Shown here: positions 1 to 6,403 of the stretch, piece after piece | How the letters are laid out: each line of letters starts with the position of its first letter | Position numbering within the stretch: position 1 is the first letter of the stretch | From: Thermoplasmata archaeon | Lineage (GTDB): Archaea; Thermoplasmatota; Thermoplasmata; UBA10834; DTMW01 | Direction: 5' to 3' | Length of the DNA stretch: 8,455 bases | NCBI GenBank assembly: GCA_029858465.1 | Contig: JAOUEZ010000047.1 | Coordinates: forward strand, 1 to 8,455 | The notes under the pieces: generated by a model | Told to the model about the DNA's origin: nothing | The model's database searches: none | Seen by the model: the letters and a program-made list of their open reading frames with translations, nothing else | Translations under genes and position numbers: made by a program

Positions 1-79
1 GGGAGTACAATATATATTTCTGTCTCCTGAATTCCCAGAACTCCTTCTTAATGAGCGCGAAGGATCGATTCCAATTCAA
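1..79 (-). CDS. ABC-2-type transporter permease, N-terminal fragment (cut by window edge)
   Basis: A reading frame opens with TTG at 79-77 and stays open to the window edge for 26 codons. Its TTG overlaps the TGA stop of the upstream ABC ATPase (TTGA, 79-76), an arrangement typical of translational coupling. The visible peptide contains ALIKKEFWEFRRQKYILYS, a short basic cytosolic stretch of the kind that precedes the first membrane helix in ABC-2/NatB-like permeases. The membrane segments themselves lie outside the window. No ATG or GTG is available in this frame nearby, and a G-rich stretch lies just upstream of the TTG. By inference this is the membrane partner of the ATPase. The assignment rests on the short motif and on gene order; the other two frames give a stop or no recognisable protein. 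Confidence 0.66.
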   Translation of the reverse strand, partial: MNWNRSFALIKKEFWEFRRQKYILYS

Positions 80-996
80 CCGCTCGCCCCCACGTACTCC
101 AGATAAGCGTCCTCGAGCGATTTCTTGATCTCGCCAGCAAAGGATATCTGCGCGCCCCTGGCCACAAGTCTCGCTATGATGGCAGGCAACCTTAGGTCAG
201 GATCATCCGTTTCGATAGTTATCTCGTTGCCCTCCATCTTCACGGAATAAATACCTTGTATTGATTTTAGATCGTTCGCATCGATTGCGATAGGTTCTGA
301 TGTTTTGACAAGACATCGTCTCCTCCATAGCTTGCTCGCTAGTTCTCCAGGCGGCCCTATAGCAATCAATTTTCTCTTCAATATGCCGACTCGGTCACAT
401 AGTCGCTCGGCCTCAGGCAGATTATGAGTATTGATAAAGAAGGTCCTCTGCTCCTTGCTGAGTTCCTCAATGAAATCTCTGACAACCTTTGATGCGAGAG
501 GGTCCAAGCCAGCGGTAGGTTCGTCGAGAAAGAGTATTTTTGGATCGTGGACTAAGGCTCGCGCTATCGCGATTTTCTGTTTCATTCCCTTTGAGAATGT
601 CCCAACTTGTCTGTTTCTGTCATCCCATATGTCAAGCATTACGAGCAGTTCCTTGATTCTATCATCGATTTTTGATCGGGGTACACTGTTTATTTCAGCA
701 TAGAATCTCAGATTCTGACTCGCCGTCAGATTTTCATAGAGTCCAGGGTTCTCCGGCAATAATCCGATCCGTGATCTGATCATGCTGCCGGCTTCATCAG
801 TCCCGATTTCAATCCCATCGATATACGCGCTACCAGATGATGGCCCGATGAGACAGCAGAGCACCCTAACGGTCGTAGTCTTGCCCGCACCATTGGGGCC
901 AAGAAGACCGAACACCTCTCCCTCATTGATTGATAAAGTAAGATTTTCGACGGCAGTAAGGCCGTTGAATTTTCTGGTGAGATTGCTGATTTCAAT
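76..996 (-). CDS. ABC transporter ATP-binding protein, exporter (drug/Na+ efflux-like) family
   Basis: This is the nucleotide-binding subunit of an ABC exporter, expected to hydrolyse ATP at the inner face of the membrane. Counting from 996 (306 aa), the A-loop aromatic is near F10 (TRKFNG) and Walker A is GPNGAGKT (33-40). The signature is FSKGMKQ (134-140), the variant typical of CcmA/NatA/DrrA-like exporters. Walker B with the catalytic glutamate is LFLDEP (D158, E159), followed by the D-loop GLDP and the switch histidine H191. About 90 C-terminal residues form the usual exporter extension. Recognisable family sequence (IEISNLTRKF onward) runs up to about 996, yet no ATG, GTG or TTG lies in frame between the TAA at 1017-1015 and the GTG at 915. 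ATT at 996 or ATA at 1005 are the only plausible full-length starts; a GTG start at 915 would delete the A-loop and first strands. The gene follows the histidine kinase by about 60 bases and overlaps the permease. Family certain, start uncertain, substrate unknown. Confidence 0.93.
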   Translation of the reverse strand: MEISNLTRKFNGLTAVENLTLSINEGEVFGLLGPNGAGKTTTVRVLCCLIGPSSGSAYIDGIEIGTDEAGSMIRSRIGLLPENPGLYENLTASQNLRFYAEINSVPRSKIDDRIKELLVMLDIWDDRNRQVGTFSKGMKQKIAIARALVHDPKILFLDEPTAGLDPLASKVVRDFIEELSKEQRTFFINTHNLPEAERLCDRVGILKRKLIAIGPPGELASKLWRRRCLVKTSEPIAIDANDLKSIQGIYSVKMEGNEITIETDDPDLRLPAIIARLVARGAQISFAGEIKKSLEDAYLEYVGASG

Positions 997-1058
997 CGTT
1001 CCTATCCCTTCCGCTTACTTTTTCCTAAATTAAGAATAGGGATATCAAATTTATCGAC

Positions 1059-2987
1059 TCACGCCGCCGGAAGCAGGATGTGAAATATCGACCCTTTTGT
1101 ATGATCGCCAACGACTCTATCATCGACCCATGTCCGCCCGCCATATAGGCTGACAATCGATTTGACGGCAAAAAGGCCAACATCTGACAGATCGATCTCC
1201 GTATTTCTTGGGAGAATGTTGAACACGCTCGATTTAAGCTCATCGGGAATGCCTGGGCCATTGTCCGATATTTTCACATCCCAGAATTTTTTCTCTGTGA
1301 GTTCGTCCTTCAACTCCATTATGGATATTCTTAACTCGGGGCGATCCGAATAATTATTCCTCGCAGAATAGGTAATAATATCATTGAAAAGCTCCCAAAT
1401 CAGATCATTGGCCATGACATAGCATTGTTCTGGAAATTCATCAAATAATCCTTTGATATCCTTCTCCTTGAAATTCTCTAGCGATCGCTGAATCTGCGAT
1501 TTCAATACCGAGGCAAGATCCAATCTTACCATCGATGAAGAGTCAAGATACTGGATAGAGGATAATCTTCTGACCTTCTGAATCAGGTCAATCATTCTGT
1601 CGAGATTATTGAGAGTTCCCCTGATGTATTTCACCCGCTGATCCTTCGGAAGGCTCGCATTTATAGCGATTTCGAGGCTGTCACGCATCGAGCTATTGAG
1701 CATTGTGACGTCGTGGAAGAGAAGGCTATTGAGAAGATCGATTTCTTCCTTCGCTGACAATGTATCTGCATAGTTCTTTGCGTTCTCAAGAGCGATCGAC
1801 ACAAGACTTGTGAATATTCCAATACCATCTATCGTCTCCGCGCTCGGTATCAGCCCGTTCTTCGGATTATCTGCATATATCAGCCCAATGACCTTCCCTT
1901 GGCGATTATGAATCACGAATACGAGGTTGTCCAATGGATGCCATGCATCGGGATGAGAACGGCTCATTTCCAGTTTCTTCTGGAGGTCGCCGAATGTTCC
2001 TGGTGTATATATTTCCCAAATCAATTCTTTCGAGGTCAGTTTTTCGGCGGGGAGATAATATGCATTCCTGCCAATCATGAATTCGGGAGAGATGTCGAAT
2101 TGCACGGCGTCGATGGGCACTCTCAGAGATTTTGCATATTCGATTTCTAAGGATGTATATCCTGTCAGAGCAAAATATCTGAAAAATCTTTCCTTTTCGT
2201 CGAGAAGCATTATCGATGCGGATTTGAAATTGAACAATTCTTGAATGTTCTTGAGAATGCTCGAAACGACATTTTGAGTATCCTCAAGGAACAGGACATT
2301 TCTGGAGAATCCTAGAATACGGGAAATCTGGGTCGCGCGTTTCTCCGCCGCATCAGCAATCGCCAGCTCCTTGTCTCTCTGTTTGGCCAATTCTATGGCA
2401 ACAGAACAAACCGATGTGAAAATCTCGAGCGCCTGAATCGTTTCCAATGAGGGTATTTTTCCGTCTTTCGTCTTTTCTATCTCAAGCGCCCCTATGTATT
2501 TCCCGTCCTTCGAAATAATTGATACGTCGAGATAGTCGAGTTCGTGCCAATCATCTTTATTTTTCCTTGGGACCAACAAATCAACATTGTCGTCCGCAGT
2601 CAGATAATCCCGCTCATCAAGTCCATCCTTAATCGTCAATTCCGCTGGGAAGAACCAGGAATACTTGCTAATCCATATCGCTTCATTTTTCTTTTTATTA
2701 ACCTCATCCATGGTGTAGTATATCCCCTGAATCGCGCTCTTTTTCTCCTCCGAGTAACCGAGGGCCACTCTTGCCTTTCTCAGCCCATCCTCCTCGGCGA
2801 GCCATATCACAACCTGTTCGATAGGGAATAATTCTGTGACGGTCTGGGCAATCTCTTCCAGTAAATCATCTAGATTCTCAATGAACAGCAAATTGGCGAC
2901 TACATCTAGTACGCGATGAAGAAGATCCGGCGACAGCTGCCCCGTACCAGAGGACTTTGGTCTCACCTCAAGGATCTTCGCATCCAT
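1059..2987 (-). CDS. Cytosolic sensor histidine kinase with two GAF domains
   Basis: A sensor kinase of 642 aa from the ATG at 2987; no transmembrane segment or signal peptide is visible. There are two GAF-type sensor domains (about residues 20-203 and 222-405), each with a WHxLD motif (147-151 and 349-353) and a following G(K)xIG...IPSxET segment, so they look like a tandem duplication. A helical linker leads to the likely phospho-acceptor H425 (LLFHDVTML). The C-terminal HATPase domain has the N-box at N535 (LFNDII), the G1 box DNGPGIP (575-581) and a degenerate G2 box (DVGLFAVK, 602-609) lacking the leading GxG, then a GSIFHILLP end strand. No response regulator is in the window. Start choice: a TTG at 3020 and a GTG at 3014 are also in frame. 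The GTG has a GGTGA six bases upstream and would add nine residues; the ATG has only a purine-rich leader. The gene heads an apparent operon with the ABC exporter, which suggests ligand-sensing control of export. Ligand unknown. Confidence 0.92.
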   Translation of the reverse strand: MDAKILEVRPKSSGTGQLSPDLLHRVLDVVANLLFIENLDDLLEEIAQTVTELFPIEQVVIWLAEEDGLRKARVALGYSEEKKSAIQGIYYTMDEVNKKKNEAIWISKYSWFFPAELTIKDGLDERDYLTADDNVDLLVPRKNKDDWHELDYLDVSIISKDGKYIGALEIEKTKDGKIPSLETIQALEIFTSVCSVAIELAKQRDKELAIADAAEKRATQISRILGFSRNVLFLEDTQNVVSSILKNIQELFNFKSASIMLLDEKERFFRYFALTGYTSLEIEYAKSLRVPIDAVQFDISPEFMIGRNAYYLPAEKLTSKELIWEIYTPGTFGDLQKKLEMSRSHPDAWHPLDNLVFVIHNRQGKVIGLIYADNPKNGLIPSAETIDGIGIFTSLVSIALENAKNYADTLSAKEEIDLLNSLLFHDVTMLNSSMRDSLEIAINASLPKDQRVKYIRGTLNNLDRMIDLIQKVRRLSSIQYLDSSSMVRLDLASVLKSQIQRSLENFKEKDIKGLFDEFPEQCYVMANDLIWELFNDIITYSARNNYSDRPELRISIMELKDELTEKKFWDVKISDNGPGIPDELKSSVFNILPRNTEIDLSDVGLFAVKSIVSLYGGRTWVDDRVVGDHTKGSIFHILLPAA

Positions 2988-3082
2988 CTTGGTCTCTTCT
3001 TCTTTCCCGTTCACTTTCAATCACCGGTGAAAACCTCTCAAGGTCCTTTTTTTCTGCAGATGGCCCTTGCGGGGTTTTGTCT

Positions 3083-3094
3083 GCGGATTTCCGC
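3083..3094. promoter_or_regulatory. Short inverted repeat in the divergent intergenic region, possible operator
   Basis: GCGGA and TCCGC form perfect 5-base arms separated by TT. The element lies between the divergent histidine kinase and kae1 genes, about 70 bases upstream of the kinase start zone and about 20 bases before the proposed kae1 TATA element. Such a small palindrome could be a regulator site or a chance match; nothing else supports a function. Confidence 0.2.
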
Positions 3095-3112
3095 TTTTCA
3101 TACTGCTGAACT

Positions 3113-3122
3113 GATATTATAA
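3113..3122 (+). promoter_or_regulatory. Probable TATA element of kae1
   Basis: The AT-rich stretch GATATTATAA lies in the 189-base divergent spacer. A transcript starting about 26 bases downstream would begin near 3143-3148 and leave a leader of about 30 bases holding the strong ribosome binding site of kae1. The core TTATAA is nearly symmetrical, so it could also serve the histidine kinase on the other strand with a longer leader. Placement is inferred from the usual archaeal TATA-to-start distance. Confidence 0.4.
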
Positions 3123-3166
3123 TGACTCTATTGATAACAGCAATAATTAAATTGTCTTCGACTGCT

Positions 3167-3172
3167 GGAGGA
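3167..3172 (+). promoter_or_regulatory. Ribosome binding site deciding the kae1 start
   Basis: GGAGGA ends four bases before the ATG at 3177. The in-frame TTG at 3174 would sit only one base away, which is too close. The spacing therefore favours the ATG. Confidence 0.75.
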
Positions 3173-3176
3173 TTTG

Positions 3177-4160
3177 ATGATATGCCTAGGGATAGAGGGA
3201 ACGGCACATACGGCCGGAATCGGGATAGTAGACGATGAGGGTAAGGTGCTTGCCAACGCCATCAAGATGATGGGCGGCGAAGCTGGCGGAATACATCCCC
3301 GGGAGGCTGCAAATCATCATGTCGTTGAAATACCAATTCAAATAGAGAAGGCATTGGAAGAGGCAAAGATGAGTTATGCGGATATTGATCTTATTGCTTT
3401 TTCCCAGGGACCAGGTCTTGGACCTTGCCTAAGAACCGCGGCGACCGCGGCAAGATCGCTTTCATTGGCATTGAATGTGCCAATAATCGGTGTCAATCAT
3501 TGCGTCGCGCATTTGGAAATAGGAAGGAAGGTCACCGGCTGCGACGATCCAACGTTGCTCTATGCTTCAGGGGGGAACACGCAAGTCATTGCCTATGCCG
3601 GCGGAAGATACAGGGTATTCGGCGAGACATTGGACATAGGGATCGGCAACATGCTCGACAAGTTCGGAAGAGAGTCCGGTCTGAAATTTCCCTCAGGTCC
3701 AAAAATCGAACAGCTGGCAAGTAATGGAGGCAAACTCATCGACCTGCCATACAGCGTCAAAGGAATGGATGTCGCATTTTCAGGCATACTGACTGCGGCT
3801 TTGCAGCTAAGGAAGAAGGGAGAATCGCTCGAGGATCTCTGCTTCTCCATACAGGAGACCTGCTTTTCCATGCTGGTAGAGGTAACCGAAAGGGCGATGG
3901 CACATGTCGAGAAGGAGGAAGTGCTTCTGGGAGGCGGCGTCGTCCAGAACAAGAGACTGCAGGAAATGGTAAGGATAATGGCGCAGGAGAGGGGGGCAAA
4001 TATGTATGTCCCTCCTGGAAAGCTGTGCATAGACAATGGAGCAATGATTGCCTGGACGGGGATCATCATGTATAGAAGCGGGGTCACAATGAACATCGAT
4101 GATACTTCTATCAGGCAAAGATTCAGAACGGATGATGTAGATGTTACGTGGAGAGAATGA
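3177..4160 (+). CDS. kae1: KEOPS subunit Kae1, tRNA N6-adenosine threonylcarbamoyltransferase
   Basis: Kae1 (TsaD/OSGEP family) transfers threonylcarbamoyl from threonylcarbamoyl-AMP to A37 of ANN-decoding tRNAs, making t6A, as the catalytic subunit of the KEOPS complex in the cytosol. The protein has 327 aa and begins MICLGIEGTAHT, the standard archaeal N-terminus. It shows the ASKHA-fold phosphate loops and the metal-binding histidines H108 and H112 (NHCVAHLE), the YASGGNTQ loop, GIGNMLDKFGRESG, the LLGGGVVQN loop and the metal-ligand aspartate D286 (CIDNGAMIAW). All the usual active-site motifs are present. The start is the ATG behind a GGAGGA site; it also matches the family's N-terminus. 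The protein ends at the usual Kae1 C-terminus: it is not fused to a Bud32 kinase, and no bud32 lies in the window. It is transcribed alone, facing the recJ-like gene, with stop codons four bases apart. Confidence 0.97.
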   Translation: MICLGIEGTAHTAGIGIVDDEGKVLANAIKMMGGEAGGIHPREAANHHVVEIPIQIEKALEEAKMSYADIDLIAFSQGPGLGPCLRTAATAARSLSLALNVPIIGVNHCVAHLEIGRKVTGCDDPTLLYASGGNTQVIAYAGGRYRVFGETLDIGIGNMLDKFGRESGLKFPSGPKIEQLASNGGKLIDLPYSVKGMDVAFSGILTAALQLRKKGESLEDLCFSIQETCFSMLVEVTERAMAHVEKEEVLLGGGVVQNKRLQEMVRIMAQERGANMYVPPGKLCIDNGAMIAWTGIIMYRSGVTMNIDDTSIRQRFRTDDVDVTWRE

Positions 4161-4164
4161 TTGT

Positions 4165-5526
4165 TCATTTCTTACTCTTCAATTGACGCCCTGTCGAAGA
4201 GTCGACCTTTTCTAAGAATTCTTTTTCAAGAGAAGCAGGGACCGTTGCTCCCGCTGCAACGGCGTGACCTCCGCCAACGCCGCCAAGAGCTTCGGCCGAG
4301 GATCTCATTGATTCGGAAAGATCCAGACCATCACCTACGAGCTTCAAAGTGCCTCTTGAAGATACTTTAAGAGAGCCGTCAACAATTGTGAGCGCGAGTG
4401 TGGGCTTTGATTGATCAAGTAGATACTGCATTGATATCCCACAGACCGCACCTGCGAGCGTGGATCTCGATGGTCGGACCAATTGAATATTCTCGAGCAT
4501 TTCGACCGCGCCATCCTCAATCTTCCTGAGTTCGGAGAGCAGTCCTTGAAAATATTCGGATTGATATTTCCCGGCCTCATGCAAAGTACTGGTGTCCCCC
4601 ATGCAAAGCGCCATTCCCAATCCCGAATGTTCTGTCCTTCCGCATGAATTGACGAGCTCGGTAAGATCATTCACTTGCATCCCTCTGAATGGCGGTCTCG
4701 TTATCATTATTGTCTCGCCCCAGAGATGCTCGAGCACGCTTGTATCGCATCCCTGTCTCAGCAGTCTTATTGTTAGTATGGAAAGCATCTTGCGCACGGC
4801 AGAATCACCCAGGTCCGAATACTTCGTCTCTGGATCAAGACCTCCTTCCTTGATGAAGTCCTCAGCGGCATCAGGATGTCCCGAAAGTCCTTGGAAATAG
4901 GGATTGGTCGATCTCGATATTATCTCAACGAGTCTGCCGTTACCTAGCTTGAGGCCATTGCCTCTGATTATGAGCTTGCGCTCCATCGCACCGCTCAATA
5001 TCGATTCGTTGATCGATGAGTAACTGCCCAGATGCTGCATGTCGCCGATCATCCCCGCAATTGCTATGGGCGCGGATTCCCAATTCTCATCATCGACAGC
5101 GAGCGCGAATGCAAAAGCGATGCCGCTTGCGGAGATATCTCGCATTCCGTCAAGATCGAAAAAGTGCGGGTTGACCTGCTTGACCGTATTCGATTCTCTG
5201 ACAGGCTTGTGATGATCCATGACGATAATCTCAGGTCGCAATCTTTCCAGATTCTCAATCTGGCCGGAACCCATATCCAGAAATAGCATGCAGTCGAAGT
5301 GCTCCTCGGATAGTCTCTCAACGAACTTCTTTTCAAGACTCTTTGTAATAGTCGCCTGGAATCTGATTCCGGCTCTTCTCAGGCACGATCCGATTACGCT
5401 TGCGGCGGTAATCCCGTCAGCATCGTAATGGGATATCACTCGGACCGAGTTATGTTCTCTCAGAGCCTTTGCTGCTTCCCTTAATTTTGCCGAGAAATCA
5501 GGCGGGAGCTCTAAACCCCGCTTCAT
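4165..5526 (-). CDS. recJ: Archaeal RecJ-like single-strand exonuclease, DHH/DHHA1 family
   Basis: A DHH-superfamily phosphoesterase of 453 aa, the usual length of archaeal RecJ homologues (GAN/RecJ-like nucleases that act with GINS-CMG or in repair). Motif I is SHYDADGIT with H33, D35 and D37. Motif II has D84 (LFLDMGSG), motif III is D104-H105-H106 (VMDHHKP), and motif IV has D162 (GMIGDMQH). The C-terminal DHHA1 domain contains GGGH (418-421) followed by AVAAGA, which binds nucleic acid in this family. The metal-binding set appears complete, so an active Mn/Mg-dependent nuclease is expected. Polarity and RNA/DNA preference cannot be read from the sequence. The ATG lies nine bases after the uS15 stop and is preceded by GAGGT. 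It is the last gene of the fibrillarin-Nudix-uS15 operon and converges on kae1. Confidence 0.93.
   Translation of the reverse strand: MKRGLELPPDFSAKLREAAKALREHNSVRVISHYDADGITAASVIGSCLRRAGIRFQATITKSLEKKFVERLSEEHFDCMLFLDMGSGQIENLERLRPEIIVMDHHKPVRESNTVKQVNPHFFDLDGMRDISASGIAFAFALAVDDENWESAPIAIAGMIGDMQHLGSYSSINESILSGAMERKLIIRGNGLKLGNGRLVEIISRSTNPYFQGLSGHPDAAEDFIKEGGLDPETKYSDLGDSAVRKMLSILTIRLLRQGCDTSVLEHLWGETIMITRPPFRGMQVNDLTELVNSCGRTEHSGLGMALCMGDTSTLHEAGKYQSEYFQGLLSELRKIEDGAVEMLENIQLVRPSRSTLAGAVCGISMQYLLDQSKPTLALTIVDGSLKVSSRGTLKLVGDGLDLSESMRSSAEALGGVGGGHAVAAGATVPASLEKEFLEKVDSSTGRQLKSKK
4208..4226 (+). terminator. Possible oligo-T terminator for kae1
   Basis: Only four bases separate the kae1 stop from the convergent recJ-like gene, so kae1 transcripts must end inside that gene. 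The first T-runs downstream on the plus strand are TTTT at 4208-4211 and TTTTT at 4222-4226, preceded by the T-rich segment 4161-4180. Archaeal RNA polymerase commonly stops at oligo-T tracts. No stem-loop is evident. Weak evidence. Confidence 0.25.
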
Positions 5527-5532
5527 ATGATG

Positions 5533-5537
5533 ACCTC
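5533..5537 (-). promoter_or_regulatory. Ribosome binding site of the recJ-like gene
   Basis: On the minus strand GAGGT, overlapping the uS15 stop codon, stands six bases before the ATG at 5526. It supports that start and coupled translation with uS15. Confidence 0.6.
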
Positions 5538-5991
5538 ACTCAATCTCGAGCTTGGCGGTGTCGAGAGAATATTTCCAACCCTCTGGCAACCTGCCCTCTC
5601 TGCCATAGTACTTGACAAGCCTGCGGATCTTGGATTCGATAAGTAGTAATCCTCTTTTATTGTGATTATCTTTTGGATTGCGTTTCACGTGCTCATTAAG
5701 GGATACTGCTCGTTTCATGAGGTTCTGGAGATCATCCGGAAGGCGCGATGCGAGATTCTTCTCGCTCAATATTTGGCTCAATGACTTTCCCGTGCAAAGT
5801 CTGACTGAAGGGACCGAGTAATTGTCGCGGAGAATTATGCCAATCATAGCAGGCGTCTTCCCCTCATTGCTGAGCCTGGTAATGATTTCCTCGATATCTT
5901 TAGCGTCCGTAGAAGCCCATGAGGGTTTCTCCTTTGCGTATGGTTTCTTCGAACCCGAAGAGCCTCTTCGTCTCGCGTGCATCCTTGCCAT
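5536..5991 (-). CDS. rps15: Small-subunit ribosomal protein uS15 (archaeal S15, eukaryotic S13e type)
   Basis: uS15 binds the central domain of 16S rRNA in the 30S subunit. The product is 151 aa, the archaeal/eukaryotic length (bacterial S15 is near 89 aa). It has the basic N-terminal extension MARMHARRRGSSGS, an N-terminal helical domain, and a C-terminal S15 core with NPKDNHNKRGL, LIESKIRRLVKYY and the end segment GRLPEGWKYSL. The start is the only sensible one, giving the canonical MARMHAR start, with a GAGG about eleven bases upstream. It lies 22 bases after the Nudix gene and nine bases before the recJ-like gene. Adjacency of uS15 and a RecJ-like gene is, from general knowledge, frequent in euryarchaeal genomes; the upstream fibrillarin-Nudix pair is less expected. 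Confidence 0.97.
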   Translation of the reverse strand: MARMHARRRGSSGSKKPYAKEKPSWASTDAKDIEEIITRLSNEGKTPAMIGIILRDNYSVPSVRLCTGKSLSQILSEKNLASRLPDDLQNLMKRAVSLNEHVKRNPKDNHNKRGLLLIESKIRRLVKYYGREGRLPEGWKYSLDTAKLEIE

Positions 5992-6013
5992 GAAAGTCGT
6001 CGCCTCTCACAAT

Positions 6014-6403
6014 TCAATGCTGTGGCGCGAAGTCGCCTATGGAGTCCCCCTTAATATAGTTTTTCACAACTTTTCTAGCCTCCTGGAGCACCGCAATGTA
6101 CTCCTCCCGAGGGAATGATAAACGGTCCGGCAGAATATCAAAGAGCGAGACCTCCGCAACCTCATTCGATATCCTCCTAGGCCAACCCTTCGCTACGCCG
6201 AAGAAGACAATTCCGTCCCCAAGAGGAATATGACCGATAGGCTTGAAATGCATGCCCGTCTCCTCGAGGAACTCGCGATCTATCGCTTCCTCAGGATTCT
6301 CGTCACTTTCAATGCTGCCTCCGGGCATCTCCCATGCCCTCCGCCTATGGCGGACCATTACGAACTTTTTGCCCGAGAACGCAACAGCGTAGACGAAGCT
6401 CAT
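6014..6403 (-). CDS. Nudix hydrolase (MutT-like)
   Basis: A small 129-aa single-domain Nudix enzyme. The Nudix box is perfect from G29 to M51: G-x5-E-x7-REFLEETGM, including the metal-binding R43-E44 and E47-E48. It is preceded by the usual AWEMPGGS strand-loop. Family members hydrolyse nucleoside diphosphates linked to another group (oxidised nucleotides, ADP-ribose, dinucleotides, capped RNA). The RHRRRAWEMPGG context resembles small MutT/YtkD-like housecleaning enzymes, but the substrate cannot be decided. The ATG overlaps the fibrillarin stop (ATGA, 6403-6400), so translation is probably coupled to fibrillarin; no strong separate ribosome binding site is seen. Its place between an RNA methyltransferase and a ribosomal protein raises the possibility of a role in RNA or nucleotide quality control, which is inference only. 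Confidence 0.93.
   Translation of the reverse strand: MSFVYAVAFSGKKFVMVRHRRRAWEMPGGSIESDENPEEAIDREFLEETGMHFKPIGHIPLGDGIVFFGVAKGWPRRISNEVAEVSLFDILPDRLSFPREEYIAVLQEARKVVKNYIKGDSIGDFAPQH

Noticed and set aside
1025..1261. Minus-strand open frame overlapping the end of the histidine kinase
   Set aside because: A shifted-frame shadow of the kinase HATPase domain, which continues intact in the main frame; it also cannot supply the missing ABC ATPase start.
1899..2150. Plus-strand open frame opposite the histidine kinase
   Set aside because: Antisense shadow of the second GAF domain, with no ribosome binding site or family motif.
3054..3060. CTGCAGA restriction-site-like palindrome next to a T-run
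   Set aside because: A six-base palindrome is expected by chance; there is no stem long enough for a terminator.
3140..3153. AT-rich CAAT...ATTG inverted repeat before kae1
   Set aside because: Arms are only four bases in an AT-rich context; a chance match is likely.
3593..4168. Open frame of 191 codons antisense to kae1
   Set aside because: It lies wholly opposite a certain gene. Its composition is a mirror of kae1 codons and shows no recognisable domain.
4161..4370. Plus-strand open frame just after kae1, considered as a Bud32 or other KEOPS subunit
   Set aside because: The translation has no kinase motif and is antisense to the DHHA1 domain of the recJ-like gene.
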